Notes: a model not told the origin generated them from the letters alone. Positions 37,462-47,966 are shown, numbered from the stretch's first letter. The stretch is DNA of 64,000 nt from Chelativorans xinjiangensis (GCF_009812055.1 NZ_WQNH01000003.1:1-64000), one strand, 5' to 3'. A program made the numbers and translations.

Positions 37462-38625
37462 TTAGCCCGGCAGTGCCGTTTCCGCCAGCCGCACCCAGTA
37501 GCTCACGCCGTACGGTATGGCCTCGTCGTTGAAGTCGTAGCGCGGGTTGTGCAGATAGGCGCCGTCGCCGTTGCCGACGAAGATGAAGGCGCCGGGGCGC
37601 GCTTCCAGCATGTAGGAAAAATCCTCACCGCCCATCAGGGGCGCAATGCCGGTGTCCACGTTGCTGTCGCCCGCCACCTCGCGCGCCACTTGCACCGCGA
37701 ATTCCGTCTCCTCGGCGTGGTTGAAGGTGACCGGGTAATTCGACTGATAGGCCACCGTGACGCTGGCCCCGTGCGCCCCGGCAATGCCCGTGCACAGGGC
37801 GCGCAGGCGCTCTTCGGCGAGCGCGTTCATCTCCTTCTTCAAGGTGCGCACCGTGCCTTCCATCCGCACCCTGTCGGGGATGATGTTGTGGGAATCGCCG
37901 CCGTGGATCTTGGTCACCGAAACGACGACCGATTCCAGCGGATCAGCGGAGCGCGCGGCGATCGTCTGCAGCGCGCCGATCATCTGCCCGGCGACGACGA
38001 TGGAATCCACCGTCTTGTGCGGCATCGCCGCGTGCCCACCCTTGCCCTGCACCTCGATGACGAATTCCGCCGTCGCCGCCATAATGGGGCCGGAGCGGAT
38101 GGCGAAGTGCCCCACCGGCAGGCCGGGCAGGTTGTGCATGCCGAACACGCGTTCAATCCCGAAGCGCTCCATCATGCCGTCTTTCACCATCTCGCGGCCA
38201 CCGCCCCCGCCCTCTTCGGCCGGCTGGAAGATGACAGCCACGGTGCCCGCGAAATTACGCGTCTCGGCGAGATACTTGGCCGCACCGAGGAGCATGGAGG
38301 TGTGCCCGTCATGGCCGCAGGCATGCATCCGGCCCGGCACCGTCGAGCGATAAGGGGCGCCGGTCTCCTCCTCGATCGGCAGCGCGTCCATATCGGCGCG
38401 CAGGCCGATCGTCGGTCCGGCGCCGCGACTGCCGCGGATGATCCCCACCACGCCGGTCCGTCCGAGGCCTGTGACCACCTCGTCGCAGCCGAAAGCTTCC
38501 AGCTTCGCGCGCACGAAGGACGCCGTTTCGTGGACGTCGAACAGAATTTCCGGTTTTCTGTGCAATTCGCGGCGCCACGCCGTGATCTCGTCATGAAGTT
38601 CGGCTGAACGATTCACGATGGGCAT
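37462..38625 (-). CDS. M20 amidohydrolase (hippurate hydrolase/amidase type)
   Basis: 387 residues from ATG 38625. M20D family metal ligands: GRMHACGHDGHTSMLLGAA, FQPAEEGGGGGREMV, and the late LMGGEDFSYML. GLRADMDALPIEEETGAPY is also characteristic. Such enzymes split N-acyl amino acids, hippurate or indole-acetyl conjugates; the substrate cannot be read. It lies downstream of tRNA-Arg on the same strand and diverges from the dac gene. An upstream in-frame extension to 38823 is open but unlike the family. Confidence 0.88.
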   Translation of the reverse strand: MPIVNRSAELHDEITAWRRELHRKPEILFDVHETASFVRAKLEAFGCDEVVTGLGRTGVVGIIRGSRGAGPTIGLRADMDALPIEEETGAPYRSTVPGRMHACGHDGHTSMLLGAAKYLAETRNFAGTVAVIFQPAEEGGGGGREMVKDGMMERFGIERVFGMHNLPGLPVGHFAIRSGPIMAATAEFVIEVQGKGGHAAMPHKTVDSIVVAGQMIGALQTIAARSADPLESVVVSVTKIHGGDSHNIIPDRVRMEGTVRTLKKEMNALAEERLRALCTGIAGAHGASVTVAYQSNYPVTFNHAEETEFAVQVAREVAGDSNVDTGIAPLMGGEDFSYMLEARPGAFIFVGNGDGAYLHNPRYDFNDEAIPYGVSYWVRLAETALPG

Positions 38626-38804
38626 AAAGTGTGTTCCTTCGCTTGCTGGATCCCGCCGGCTGCGGGACAATGCAGCTGACCCGCCCTTTGCCATCGTGGC
38701 GACATATGCGCTAGATATGGCAGCGGCCGCGAGCTTGAAAGGGGTGGGCAGGGCAGGCTTTTGACCCGGCCATCTTACGGATATCGGCAGCACACAGGCA
38801 ATAC

Positions 38805-39932
38805 ATGAAATCGGGATACGCAATTCGGTTTTGGCGGAGCGGCAGAGCGCTCACTGCGGCAGCGGCAATTTTGCTGTCGCTGCCGGGCGCGGCGGCCCTT
38901 GCCGGGCCCCATGTTCTCATGGATGTGGATAGCGGGCGCGTGCTGGCCGCGGAAGACGCCTTCAAGCGTTGGTATCCGGCCTCGCTTACCAAGCTGATGA
39001 CGGCCTATGTGGCCTTCCGCGCTGTCGAGGCCGGCGAAATGCAGTTCGATTCGCCCGTGCGCATGACGCAGAGCGCCGCCAAGGAGCCGCCCAGCAAGAT
39101 GGGCTATCCGCCGGGCTCGGTACTCACCCTCGACAACGCACTGAAGATCATCATGGTCAAGTCGGCCAACGACGTGGCCACGGCAATCGCCGAGAACGTC
39201 GGCGGTTCGGAAAGTGCTTTCGCCGCCCGCATGAACGCGGAGGCACAGCGCCTGGGCATGACGGGGACGCATTTCGTCAACGCCCACGGGCTGCATTCCA
39301 CGCAGCAATACACGACGGCACGCGACCTAGCCCTGCTGGTGCGGGCTATCCGCACCGAGTTTCCGCAGTACGCGGCCTACTTCTCCATCGAGGGCTTGCG
39401 CGACGGCAAGAAGGTCATGCGCAACTACAACTTCCTGATCGGCCGCTTCGAGGGCGCCGACGGCATGAAGACGGGCTACGTCTGCGCCTCCGGCTTCAAC
39501 CTTGTCGCCACGGCCACGCGGGGCCGGCGCACGCTCGCCGCCGTCGTGCTGGGTGCGCAGTCGCAGGTGGAGCGGGCGGAGAAGGCGGCGGAGCTCCTGG
39601 CGCAGGGCTTCAAGGCACGAGGCTTTGCCGCGCCGGCGCTGGCGAGCCTGCGCCCATCCTCGCCCGACAGCAATACGGCCACCGATATGCGGCCTGAGAT
39701 CTGCTCGCAGGAGGCGGTGGCAAAGCGCGTGAAAATGCGGGACGACGAAGGCCGCCTCGTCGTCAATTCGCCCTATGTACGGGAAATGACGCATGAGCCC
39801 CGGCTTGTCGCCATCGGCCTCGGCGGCGCCGATGGGCCGGAATCGAAGACACCCCGCTACGCCAATGTGCCGATACCGACCCCGCGTCCCGCCTATCCGC
39901 CGCAGGCGGCTGTTGTGGACCAGGGCGACTGA
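38805..39932 (+). CDS. D-alanyl-D-alanine carboxypeptidase (PBP5/6 family)
   Basis: 375 residues. Signal peptide to about residue 30 (GAAALAGPHVLM), then peptidase S11 motifs in order: catalytic Ser-x-x-Lys in PASLTKLMTAY, SAN in VKSANDVATAI, and KTG in GMKTGYVCASGFN. It trims the terminal D-alanine from peptidoglycan pentapeptides in the periplasm. The C-terminal 100 residues are low in structure and Pro-rich. The CobW-like gene starts 2 bp downstream, so they form a pair. Confidence 0.93.
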   Translation: MKSGYAIRFWRSGRALTAAAAILLSLPGAAALAGPHVLMDVDSGRVLAAEDAFKRWYPASLTKLMTAYVAFRAVEAGEMQFDSPVRMTQSAAKEPPSKMGYPPGSVLTLDNALKIIMVKSANDVATAIAENVGGSESAFAARMNAEAQRLGMTGTHFVNAHGLHSTQQYTTARDLALLVRAIRTEFPQYAAYFSIEGLRDGKKVMRNYNFLIGRFEGADGMKTGYVCASGFNLVATATRGRRTLAAVVLGAQSQVERAEKAAELLAQGFKARGFAAPALASLRPSSPDSNTATDMRPEICSQEAVAKRVKMRDDEGRLVVNSPYVREMTHEPRLVAIGLGGADGPESKTPRYANVPIPTPRPAYPPQAAVVDQGD

Positions 39933-39934
39933 GC

Positions 39935-40981
39935 ATGGGAAGCGAGCCGATAGCCCTCGACATCGTCACCGGCTTCCTCGGCGCCGGCAAGACGACGCTC
40001 ATCAACAGGCTGCTGAAGGACCCCGCACTCGCCGACACCGCCGTGATCATCAACGAGTTTGGTGAGGTTTCCATCGACCACCTGCTCGTCGAGCAGGCCT
40101 CCGACGGCGTCATCGAGCTTGGCGACGGCTGTCTGTGCTGCACGGTGCGCGGAGCGCTGGTCGACACGCTGGCAGCGCTTGCCGGGCGCGCGCAAAAGCT
40201 GCGCCGCGTGGTGGTGGAGACTACCGGTCTTGCCAATCCCGTGCCCGTGCTGCAGGCGGTCATGGCCCATCCCGAGCTGTCGCGGATCTATAGCATCGAG
40301 AGCGTGGTGACGGTGGTCGACGCGGTGAACGGCGCGGCCACGCTCGACGCCCATGAAGAAGCGCTGAGCCAGGTCGTCGTGGCCGACCGCCTGATCCTCG
40401 CCAAGGGCGATCTTGCGCCAGAGGAGGATCGGCAGGCGCTCATCCGTCGCATGGCCGCACTCAACCCGAACGCAGAGATCCTCGACGCCCGCGCGCCCGA
40501 GGCGGGCTCGGCGGCCATGTTCGAGCGAGACGCAGGGCCCCGCATGGCACCGCCGCCCGTCGCGCACCGCGACCATGACCACGCGCACGATCACCACGGG
40601 CACCGCGAAGAGCGCTTCCAGTCCGTGTCGCTCACCCACGACCGCCCCCTGCCGCAGGCGGCGGTCGAGAATTTCCTCGATCTGCTCGCCACGCAGCAGG
40701 GCGAGCACATCCTGCGCATCAAGGGGCTGGTGGAGACGGTAGAGGAGCCTTCGCGCCCGCTCCTCGTTCAGGGCGCGCAAAGGCTTCTGCACGCGCCGGA
40801 AAGGCTCCCCCGCTGGCCCGACGGCGGGCGTGGCACGCGCATTGTCGTTATCGGACATGCGCTGGATACGGACTATGTCCGCCGCATCTTCGCAGCCTTC
40901 GCGGGCCAAGCGGCGGTCGACACGCCCGACCGCACAGCCTTGGAGGACAATCCCCTGGCGATCCCCGGCTTCCACGCCTGA
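39935..40981 (+). CDS. CobW/COG0523 metal-chaperone GTPase
   Basis: 348 residues. P-loop VTGFLGAGKTTLINRLL; the family metal site GDGCLCCTVRG (Cys-x-Cys-Cys); NEFGEVSIDHLL switch region; and a histidine-rich insert (HRDHDHAHDHHGH) before the C-terminal CobW_C domain. COG0523 proteins deliver zinc, cobalt or nickel to enzymes at the cost of GTP. Here it follows a carboxypeptidase by 2 bp. It is not linked to cobS/cobT, so a role in B12 synthesis is not indicated by position; zinc is as likely. Confidence 0.88.
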   Translation: MGSEPIALDIVTGFLGAGKTTLINRLLKDPALADTAVIINEFGEVSIDHLLVEQASDGVIELGDGCLCCTVRGALVDTLAALAGRAQKLRRVVVETTGLANPVPVLQAVMAHPELSRIYSIESVVTVVDAVNGAATLDAHEEALSQVVVADRLILAKGDLAPEEDRQALIRRMAALNPNAEILDARAPEAGSAAMFERDAGPRMAPPPVAHRDHDHAHDHHGHREERFQSVSLTHDRPLPQAAVENFLDLLATQQGEHILRIKGLVETVEEPSRPLLVQGAQRLLHAPERLPRWPDGGRGTRIVVIGHALDTDYVRRIFAAFAGQAAVDTPDRTALEDNPLAIPGFHA

Positions 40982-41017
40982 AGTCGAACGGAGGCACAAA
41001 GGACGCTGTAGATTATT

Positions 41018-41069
41018 GGATCTACACATCGTGCTTTCCGAAAATCGGCTCCGATTTCCGGGCCGATGC
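41018..41069. repeat. Dispersed repeat family B, copy 2
   Basis: About 52 bp nearly identical to 22087-22139: catcgtgctttccgaaaa and ggccgatgc flank an inner inverted repeat (ccgaaaatcgg...ccgatttccgg). It sits between the convergent CobW-like and TusA-like genes, ending 2 bp before the latter's stop. Its hairpin may serve both genes as an end signal. Confidence 0.82.
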
Positions 41070-41070
41070 G

Positions 41071-41316
41071 CTAGCTGGCGCCGCGCTCGATGAGGAAGCG
41101 ATGGCCGCCCGGCACGGCCTGCGTTTCCACGAGGCGGTGCTTCTGCTCGGCGCAGAAGGCGGGGATATCGATCGCCGCCAACGGATCCGTCGTCTCCAGC
41201 CAAAGGCATGCGCCCGGCTGCATGCCGGCAAGCCGCTTGCGCGCCTTCAGGACCGGCAGGGGGCAGTTGAGCCCCTTGAGATCGTAAATCTCGGCCGTAC
41301 CGCGTACGAGACTCAT
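41071..41316 (-). CDS. TusA/SirA-family sulfur carrier
   Basis: 81 residues. The family signature LKGLNCPLPVLKARKRLAGM carries the active Cys in the Cys-Pro-x-Pro motif; the remainder (LWLETTDPLAAIDIPAFCAEQ, GHRFLIERG) fits the two-layer fold. TusA relays sulfur for tRNA thiolation or other cofactors. It lies 4 bp after the YafK-like gene and is probably co-transcribed with it. Confidence 0.9.
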   Translation of the reverse strand: MSLVRGTAEIYDLKGLNCPLPVLKARKRLAGMQPGACLWLETTDPLAAIDIPAFCAEQKHRLVETQAVPGGHRFLIERGAS

Positions 41317-41320
41317 GGCG

Positions 41321-42523
41321 TCAATTGCTGAAGATGTTCAAAAAGCGGCTCATGCGCGACTGCGGCGAAGATTCCGCCTGCCGAGCCGGCGCGGGCGCAC
41401 CCTTCGGGTTCGGTGTCGGCGCGGGCAGCGAGCCGGTGGTCAGCGGCGGTACGCCTGCCTCGGTCTGTGCTTCCCGTGCACCGGTGGAGGCGGAAGCAAA
41501 GGCGGATACGGGTGCCGGGGCGTCGTTTTCCGGTTTCTCACTCGCGGCGACATTTATCGACGCCAGCGACGGCGGCTCGGGCGAGACCTTTTCGCCCCTC
41601 GCCCGCCGCCGGGTCCAATCAGCCACCAGAAGCGCTTCCTCGTGCCCGAGGATCGAAGGGTTCGGCTCGGGCTTCTTCTTCTTTTTCACCGCTTCGGCGA
41701 AGGCGACGTCCTGCTGTGCCTTGTATTTCTTGTAGGCGGCCATCAGGCTATCGGGCTGCGTGGAGGGCGGACAAGCCTCCGTCGCCACAAAGCTCTCGCC
41801 CTCCGCCGGGATGCGGTTGAAGACATAGCGCCTCTCGCACACATCCACCCGCGGCGGCTGCTTGGTGATCTCGAAGTGGTCGTAGCCTTCCTTCAGCATG
41901 GTCCAGTACGGATAATTCGGATCATTGCGGTAACGCGCCATATTCTCCGGCGTCATACGGAAGGGAAAGGCCTGGAGTTGGAAGGCCTGCTGGCCGCCGC
42001 GAAAAGCATCGCGCGCGAAGGCATAGATCTCTTCCACCTGCTCGTCGGTCATCGAATAGCAGCCGGCGGACGAGCAGGCGCCGTGCACCATCAGGTGCTG
42101 CCCTGTACGGCCGTTGGCGCGGTCGTAGATATTGGGAAAGCCGATGTTGAAGGACAGGTGATAGCTCGACCGCGGATTCATCTGCTGCGGGCGCACCCCG
42201 TAGAAGCCCTCCGGCGCCTGCCGGTCGCCCTCGGTGTATTTCGGCCCAAGCTTGCCCGACCATTTGCAGATGTCGTAGCTGGTGACGAGGTCGTAGCGGC
42301 CGCTCTGCTTCTGCTTCCAGACCTCAAGCACACCTTCCTCTTTAAAGATGCGCATCATGATCGGGGCGCCCTTGCTGATCCCCTTCGCTTTCATGGTCTG
42401 AACGATGGCGGCCGGGAGCTGGCGCTCGGCTTTGGGCGCGATGTCTTCCAGCGATTCGCCGCTGCATCCCGCGAGCGCGAGGCCGACGGTCAGCAGGGCA
42501 GCGCGTGCGATGCGGCTCTTCAT
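41321..42523 (-). CDS. YafK-type L,D-transpeptidase lipoprotein
   Basis: 400 residues. Signal peptide with lipobox LAGC at residue 20. The catalytic domain (residues ~40-260) has YGVRPQQMNP, SFNIGFPNIYDRANGRTG and the active site LMVHGACSSAGCYSMTDEQ, His-x-x-x...Ser-x-Gly-Cys. It should crosslink or cleave peptidoglycan peptides, as YafK-family enzymes do. The C-terminal 150 residues are Pro/Ala-rich with a lysine run and look disordered. It is followed by the TusA gene. Confidence 0.9.
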   Translation of the reverse strand: MKSRIARAALLTVGLALAGCSGESLEDIAPKAERQLPAAIVQTMKAKGISKGAPIMMRIFKEEGVLEVWKQKQSGRYDLVTSYDICKWSGKLGPKYTEGDRQAPEGFYGVRPQQMNPRSSYHLSFNIGFPNIYDRANGRTGQHLMVHGACSSAGCYSMTDEQVEEIYAFARDAFRGGQQAFQLQAFPFRMTPENMARYRNDPNYPYWTMLKEGYDHFEITKQPPRVDVCERRYVFNRIPAEGESFVATEACPPSTQPDSLMAAYKKYKAQQDVAFAEAVKKKKKPEPNPSILGHEEALLVADWTRRRARGEKVSPEPPSLASINVAASEKPENDAPAPVSAFASASTGAREAQTEAGVPPLTTGSLPAPTPNPKGAPAPARQAESSPQSRMSRFLNIFSN

Positions 42524-42708
42524 GCAACGTCTCTATTTGACTGCCAATCCCCCTCCAGGCGGCAGGAGCGGGCTTTTACCCCACAACTAAAGACCCGTTA
42601 GGCTTGACAAATCATTACCGGTAACGTGCGAATTGATGTTTATCGCCTACCATTGAAGTCGCTGGCAAGGCAAGATTATGGCAGTCCCGCGGCATAACGG
42701 TACGACGA

Positions 42709-43659
42709 TTACAGGTTGCGGCCGATGGCGAGGAACTTTTCCCTGCGGTGCTCGCGATAGTCGGAGCCGCCCTCGGCGAGTTCCTTGAAGCCCTTCTCGA
42801 TAGTCTCCCCGGCCGCCGCGATCACCGCATCCGGTGCCCGGTGCGCGCCGCCCACGGGTTCGGGCACGATGCCGTCGATGATCTTGAGCTGCAGCAGGTC
42901 CTGGGCGGTGATCTTCATATTCGTCGCCGCGTCCTTGGCACGCGTGGAATCGTGCCACAGGATCGACGCCGCACCTTCCGGCGAGATCACCGAATAGATG
43001 GAATGCTCCAGCATGTAGACCTGGTTGGCGGTGGCTATGGCGATGGCCCCGCCCGAGCCGCCCTCGCCGATGATGACGGAGAGGTTCGGCACCTGGAGGC
43101 CGAGACATTTGGAGGTGGAACGGGCGATGGCCTCGGCCTGCCCCCGCTCCTCGGCACCGATGCCCGGATAGGCGCCGGCCGTATCCACCAAGGTGATGAC
43201 GGGGATGCCGAAACGGTCGGCCAAATCCATCACACGCACTGCCTTGCGGTAGCCTTCGGGCCTCGCCATGCCGAAATTGTGCTTGAGCCGGCTTTGCGTA
43301 TCGTTGCCCTTTTCCTGGCCGATGAGGGCGATCGCCTCGCCCTTGAAGCGGGCGAAGCCGGTGACGATCGCCTGGTCCTCGCCGAAGGCGCGGTCGCCGG
43401 CCAGCGGCGTGAAATCGGTGAACAGCTCGCGCACGTAGTCCATACAGTGCGGCCGGTCGGGATGGCGGGCGACCTGCGCCTTCTGCCACGGCGTCAGCGC
43501 CCTATAGATTTCGCGCAGGGCATCCTTCGAGCGCTTTTCCAGCCGTGCGATCTCCTCGGCGACGTCGACGGCCTCGCCGCTTTCACTCAACGTCTTCAGT
43601 TCGAGGATTTTGCCTTCAAGATCGGCGACCGGTTTTTCGAAATCGAGATAGTTGTACAT
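42709..43659 (-). CDS. accA: Acetyl-CoA carboxylase, carboxyltransferase alpha
   Basis: 316 residues from ATG 43659 (MYNYLDFEKPVADLEGKI); the frame is open to 43734 but the family begins here. Signatures are RHPDRPHCMDYV, AIVTGFARFKGEAIALIGQEKG, TLVDTAGAYPGIGAEERGQA and IGEGGSGGAIAIATAN. With AccD it transfers carboxyl from biotin to acetyl-CoA for fatty-acid synthesis. xerD lies 90 bp upstream in the same direction, a common rhizobial pairing. Confidence 0.97.
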   Translation of the reverse strand: MYNYLDFEKPVADLEGKILELKTLSESGEAVDVAEEIARLEKRSKDALREIYRALTPWQKAQVARHPDRPHCMDYVRELFTDFTPLAGDRAFGEDQAIVTGFARFKGEAIALIGQEKGNDTQSRLKHNFGMARPEGYRKAVRVMDLADRFGIPVITLVDTAGAYPGIGAEERGQAEAIARSTSKCLGLQVPNLSVIIGEGGSGGAIAIATANQVYMLEHSIYSVISPEGAASILWHDSTRAKDAATNMKITAQDLLQLKIIDGIVPEPVGGAHRAPDAVIAAAGETIEKGFKELAEGGSDYREHRREKFLAIGRNL

Positions 43660-43749
43660 TAACCCGCCAAATCGACACGAGACACGCGGTTCAGGGCACT
43701 GAAAGGATAAAAGGCCCGCGATTGATGGCCTCACATAGCGACCATAAGC

Positions 43750-44676
43750 CTAGTCGGCAAGCGGATGGTGTTTTTGTACCAGTTCTTGCAGCCGCTTTTC
43801 CAGCACATGCGTGTAGATTTGCGTCGTCGAAATATCCGAATGGCCGAGAAGCTGCTGCACCGCCCGCAAGTCTGCCCCGTTCTGCAGGAGATGGCTGGCG
43901 AAGGCGTGGCGCAGCACGTGCGGCGAGACCTTGGCGCTGGCGATGCCTGCGCGCGCGGCAAGGCCTTTGAGCTCGCGCGCGAACACCTGCCGGGGCAGAT
44001 AGCCGCGCTCCGAGGCGGCGGGGAAGAGCCAGGGGCTTTCCGCCAGCGCCGGGTGCCTGGCGCGCTCGGTAAGCCACAGCGCCACCGCGGCCCGCGCCTT
44101 GCCCGACAGCGGCACGATGCGCTCCTTGCCGCCCTTGCCGCGTACGGTGAAGAAGCGCTCGTCGCGCAGCGCCACCGTGACCGGCAGGCTGACAAGCTCC
44201 GAGACACGCAGGCCCGACGCGTAGAGCACCTCGAGAAGCGTCGACAGCCGTTGCGCGGCGATACGCTCGGGCGAACCTTCGACTGCTGCCCGCGCTTCTT
44301 GCGCGGCGCGTTCCAGAATCAGCCCCGTCTCCGCCTCGCTCAGCGTCTTCGGCAGCGGCCGCCCCTTCTTCGGGCTGTCGAGCACGCCTGTCGGGTCGTC
44401 GCCGCGCAGGCCTTCGGCATAGAGGAACTTGAAGAACTGGCGCAGCGCCGAGAGCTTGCGCGCCTGGGTCGTGGCCGCGAAGCCGCGCTCGGCCATGTCG
44501 CCGAGATAGGCGCGGATCCCCGCCGGGCTGGCACCCGCAAGCCCGCTCTCAGCCGCCTCCAGAAAAGCGTCCGCGTCCTCCAGGTCGCGGCGGTAGGAGG
44601 CGAGCGTGTTGTCGCTCGCCCCGCGCTCGGCGGCCATCATCTCCAGGAATGCCTCGATCTTCGCACCGCTCGCCAT
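43750..44676 (-). CDS. xerD: Tyrosine recombinase XerD
   Basis: 308 residues. N-terminal core-binding domain, then the catalytic set: Arg in [13 protein letters not shown], Lys in [12 protein letters not shown], His-x-x-Arg in [14 protein letters not shown], second His in [11 protein letters not shown] and the nucleophile Tyr in [11 protein letters not shown]. With XerC it resolves chromosome dimers at dif. It is a housekeeping enzyme, not an element integrase: it has the XerD length and sits next to accA. Confidence 0.94.
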   Translation of the reverse strand: MASGAKIEAFLEMMAAERGASDNTLASYRRDLEDADAFLEAAESGLAGASPAGIRAYLGDMAERGFAATTQARKLSALRQFFKFLYAEGLRGDDPTGVLDSPKKGRPLPKTLSEAETGLILERAAQEARAAVEGSPERIAAQRLSTLLEVLYASGLRVSELVSLPVTVALRDERFFTVRGKGGKERIVPLSGKARAAVALWLTERARHPALAESPWLFPAASERGYLPRQVFARELKGLAARAGIASAKVSPHVLRHAFASHLLQNGADLRAVQQLLGHSDISTTQIYTHVLEKRLQELVQKHHPLAD

Positions 44677-44683
44677 GGTTCGC

Positions 44684-44830
44684 TCACTCGGTCAGAAGCC
44701 GTTCCGCCGGCACGTCCACGGTCATCTCGACCCTGTTCGGCTCCACCAGCGTGGCGAGCGCGAACATGGCGCCGTAGAAGAGACCGGCGAGGATGGCGAT
44801 CACCGTCAAGAGCCGGAAAAGGGTCGGCAT
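44684..44830 (-). CDS. Conserved small single-helix membrane protein
   Basis: 48 residues: [20 protein letters not shown] then [20 protein letters not shown] and PAERLLTE. One membrane helix with a short hydrophilic tail. Stop TGA is 8 bp before the xerD ATG; GGGAG lies just upstream of its start. The gene lies between xerD and the divergent aroK. The composition and the clean codon structure suggest a real gene. No function known to me. Confidence 0.7.
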   Translation of the reverse strand: MPTLFRLLTVIAILAGLFYGAMFALATLVEPNRVEMTVDVPAERLLTE

Positions 44831-44923
44831 GTCGCTCCCGTCGAGGCGTTAATTCCTCAAGGTTATGGAACGCGCGGACGGGCAAGGCAAGCCACCGCCA
44901 GCATCGCAAACGCTTGACGCGAT

Positions 44924-45553
44924 ATGTCTTTTGATGTCGAAACCTGCGGCATGACGGCGACCGACAAGATAGACGCGGCGAACATCCCGGCCCTGCTCAA
45001 CCGGCTTGGGCGGCGCACGGTCGTCTTCGTCGGGCTGATGGGCGCCGGCAAGACCGTGATCGGGCGCAAGGTGGCGGCGACGCTGGGCTTGCCTTTCATC
45101 GACAGCGACCACGAAATCGAGGACGTTTCGCGCATGACGATCCCCGATCTCTTTGCCGCTTACGGTGAAGAGGAGTTCCGCGCGCTGGAGCGCCGGGTGA
45201 TCGCGCGCCTCCTGAAGGAGGGGCCGCAGGTGCTGTCGACCGGCGGCGGTGCCTTCATGAACGCTGCGACGCGCCAGGCGGTTGCCCGCCGCGGCGTTTC
45301 CGTGTGGCTGAAGGCCGACCTCGACACGCTGATGCAGCGGGTGGCCAAGCGCCAGAACCGGCCGCTTCTTCAGGCCGACGACCCGCGCGCGGTCATGCAG
45401 CGCCTTATGGAAGTTCGCTATCCGGTCTATGAAGAGGCGGACGTCACCGTGCGCTCGCGCGACGAGCCAAAAGAGGTGATCGCCGCGGAAGTCATGACCA
45501 GCCTCGCCCGCTTCCTGGCGGAGGGGCGAGAGGTGAGGAAACCTGCACCATGA
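44924..45553 (+). CDS. aroK: Shikimate kinase
   Basis: 209 residues. P-loop [16 protein letters not shown], the shikimate-binding [26 protein letters not shown], and the adenine-binding QNRPLLQ. It phosphorylates shikimate in the aromatic amino-acid pathway. The frame starts at ATG 44924; ATG 44951 is equally likely, as neither has a ribosome site. It overlaps aroB by 4 bp (ATGA), so the two are translationally coupled. Confidence 0.95.
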   Translation: MSFDVETCGMTATDKIDAANIPALLNRLGRRTVVFVGLMGAGKTVIGRKVAATLGLPFIDSDHEIEDVSRMTIPDLFAAYGEEEFRALERRVIARLLKEGPQVLSTGGGAFMNAATRQAVARRGVSVWLKADLDTLMQRVAKRQNRPLLQADDPRAVMQRLMEVRYPVYEEADVTVRSRDEPKEVIAAEVMTSLARFLAEGREVRKPAP

Positions 45554-46677
45554 ACCAGCGCACCGAAGAACCGGTCACCGTTTCCGTCGGCCTTGGCGAA
45601 CGCGCCTATGAAATCCTCATCGGCGCCGGCCTCCTCGCGCGCGCCGGCGCGGAGATTGCCGCCCGCCTGCCCGGCGCGCGTGCGGCCATCGTGACGGACG
45701 AGAATGTCGCCACCCTGCACCTCGAGCCGCTGCAGGAAGGGCTGGGGGCGGCGGGCATCGAAAGCACCGCCATCACCCTTCCCCCCGGCGAGCGCAGCAA
45801 GAGCTTCGACGCCCTTGAAGAGACGGTGGACGGAATTCTCGGCGCCCGGCTGGAGCGGCGGGATGTGGTAATCGCGCTTGGCGGCGGCGTAATGGGCGAC
45901 TTGGCAGGCTTCGCCGCCGGCATCGTGCGCCGCGGCATGAACTTCGTGCAGGTGCCGACCTCCCTGCTGGCACAGGTGGATTCCTCGGTCGGCGGCAAGA
46001 CCGGCATCAATACACGCCACGGGAAAAATCTCGTCGGCGTCTTCCACCAGCCCAGGCTGGTGATCGCCGACACCGCCACCCTCGACACGCTGCCCGGGCG
46101 CGAGCTCCGTGCCGGCTACGCCGAGGTGGCGAAATACGGGCTGATCGACCGCCCGGATTTCTTCGCCTGGCTGGAGGCAAACTGGCGCGATGTCTTTTCC
46201 GGCAGCGCGGCGCGTACCGAGGCCATCGCCCGGTCCTGCCGCGCCAAGGCCGAGATCGTCGAGCGCGACGAACGCGAGAGCGGCGAGCGCGCGCTGCTCA
46301 ATCTCGGCCACACCTTCGGCCATGCACTCGAGGCAGCCACCGGCTACGACAGCGCACGCCTGGTGCATGGCGAGGGCGTGGCCATCGGCATGGTGCTGGC
46401 GCACCGCTTCTCCGCCCGCATGAATCTCGCCAGCCCCGACGACGCCGACCGCGTGGAAGCACATTTGCGCGAAGTCGGCCTGCCGACGCGACTGGAGCAT
46501 ATCTCCGGCGCCCTTCCTGGCGCGGAAGCGCTACTTTCCTATATCGCGCAGGACAAGAAGGTCTCGCGCGGCGCGCTGACCTTCATTCTTACCCACGGTG
46601 TCGGCCGGTCCTTCATCGCCAAGGACGTGCCGGCATCGCAGGTGCTCGCGTTCCTGAGGGAGTGTCAAACGAAATGA
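45550..46677 (+). CDS. aroB: 3-dehydroquinate synthase
   Basis: 375 residues. NAD-binding [15 protein letters not shown], the catalytic loop [20 protein letters not shown], and metal ligands in [17 protein letters not shown] and [12 protein letters not shown]. It closes the ring of DAHP in aromatic synthesis. Start overlaps aroK by 4 bp and its own stop overlaps the CorC-like gene by 4 bp, so three genes are tightly coupled. Confidence 0.97.
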   Translation: MNQRTEEPVTVSVGLGERAYEILIGAGLLARAGAEIAARLPGARAAIVTDENVATLHLEPLQEGLGAAGIESTAITLPPGERSKSFDALEETVDGILGARLERRDVVIALGGGVMGDLAGFAAGIVRRGMNFVQVPTSLLAQVDSSVGGKTGINTRHGKNLVGVFHQPRLVIADTATLDTLPGRELRAGYAEVAKYGLIDRPDFFAWLEANWRDVFSGSAARTEAIARSCRAKAEIVERDERESGERALLNLGHTFGHALEAATGYDSARLVHGEGVAIGMVLAHRFSARMNLASPDDADRVEAHLREVGLPTRLEHISGALPGAEALLSYIAQDKKVSRGALTFILTHGVGRSFIAKDVPASQVLAFLRECQTK

Positions 46678-47966
46678 CGGCCGAGATGCTGATCACCGGC
46701 GGTGCCATTCTGGCGCTGATCTTTCTGTCCTTCCTCTTTTCCGGCACCGAGACCGGCGTGACCGCCGTCTCTCGTGCCCGGCTGCACACACTGGAGCGCA
46801 ATGGCGACAAACGCGCCGCTTTGGTCAGCAAGCTCATCGAGCGGCGCAATCGGCTGGTGGGCGCCCTGCTCATCGGCAACAACCTCGTCAACATCTTCGC
46901 CTCCGCGCTCGCCACCAGCCTGTTCCTGAGCCTGTTCGGAGAGGCGGGCGTCCTCTACGCCACCCTTGTCATGACGGCGTTGCTCGTTATCTTCGCCGAG
47001 ATCCTGCCGAAATCCTGGGCGCTGGCGAGGCCCGAGCAGTTCGCCCTCTTCGTCTCGCCCTTCGCACGCCTGACGGTTCTCCTGTTCGGCGCCCTGTCGT
47101 CGGCGGTGAATGCCATCGTGCGCGTCATACTATCCATCTTTGGCGTCAATCTTTCGCGCGACACCTTCGCGCTGTCGGCCCATGAGGAGCTGCGCGGCAC
47201 GGTGGAGGTGCTGCACCGCGAGGGCGCGGTGGTGAAGCAGGACCGCGACCGCGTCGGCGGTCTGCTCGACCTGCACGAGCTGGAAGTCTCCGACGTCATG
47301 ATCCACCGAACCAACATGCGCTCCATCAATGCCGACGACCCGCCGGAGACCGTGGTGCATGAGATCCTGAAGAGCCCCTACACACGCCTGCCGCTCTGGC
47401 ACGGCACGACGGAGAACATCGTCGGTGTGGTGCACACCAAGGATCTCCTGCGCGCCCTCCACGACGCTGATAACGACGCCAGCAAGATCGACGTCATGAA
47501 GATCGCCTCGAAACCGTGGTTCGTGCCCGACACGACGACGCTGCAGGACCAGCTCAATGCCTTCTTGCGCCGCAAGGCGCACATCGCCATCGTTGTCGAC
47601 GAATATGGTGAGGTGGAAGGGCTGGTGACGCTCGAGGACATCATCGAGGAGATCGTCGGCGACATCGCCGATGAGCACGACGTGGAGATGCAGGGCGTCA
47701 AGCAGGAGGCCGACGGCTCCATCGTCGTGGAAGGCTCGGTGCCCATCCGCGACCTGAACCGCGCGCTCGACTGGAACCTTCCGGACGAGGAGGCCACCAC
47801 CATCGCCGGCCTCGTCATCCACGAGACTCAAACCATTCCGGAAGAAAAGCAGGCCTTCACCTTCTTCGGCAAGCGCTTCATCGTCATGAAGCGGGAAAAG
47901 AACCGCATCACCCGGCTGAGGATCAGGCCGGCGGTGGAGGAGACGACCGCGGGAAAAAGCGAATAA
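46674..47966 (+). CDS. HlyC/CorC-family (CNNM) transporter with CBS pair
   Basis: 430 residues from ATG 46674. An N-terminal DUF21 membrane domain ([39 protein letters not shown]) is followed by two CBS modules ([38 protein letters not shown]) and a CorC_HlyC C-terminal domain. Family members handle Mg/Co efflux. It is the third gene of aroK-aroB-corC, an order conserved in rhizobia. Substrate not readable. Confidence 0.9.
   Translation: MTAEMLITGGAILALIFLSFLFSGTETGVTAVSRARLHTLERNGDKRAALVSKLIERRNRLVGALLIGNNLVNIFASALATSLFLSLFGEAGVLYATLVMTALLVIFAEILPKSWALARPEQFALFVSPFARLTVLLFGALSSAVNAIVRVILSIFGVNLSRDTFALSAHEELRGTVEVLHREGAVVKQDRDRVGGLLDLHELEVSDVMIHRTNMRSINADDPPETVVHEILKSPYTRLPLWHGTTENIVGVVHTKDLLRALHDADNDASKIDVMKIASKPWFVPDTTTLQDQLNAFLRRKAHIAIVVDEYGEVEGLVTLEDIIEEIVGDIADEHDVEMQGVKQEADGSIVVEGSVPIRDLNRALDWNLPDEEATTIAGLVIHETQTIPEEKQAFTFFGKRFIVMKREKNRITRLRIRPAVEETTAGKSE

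Noticed and set aside
43750-44676. Integrase of a mobile element
   Set aside because: Length, motifs and pairing with accA identify housekeeping XerD; no element borders or direct repeats found.
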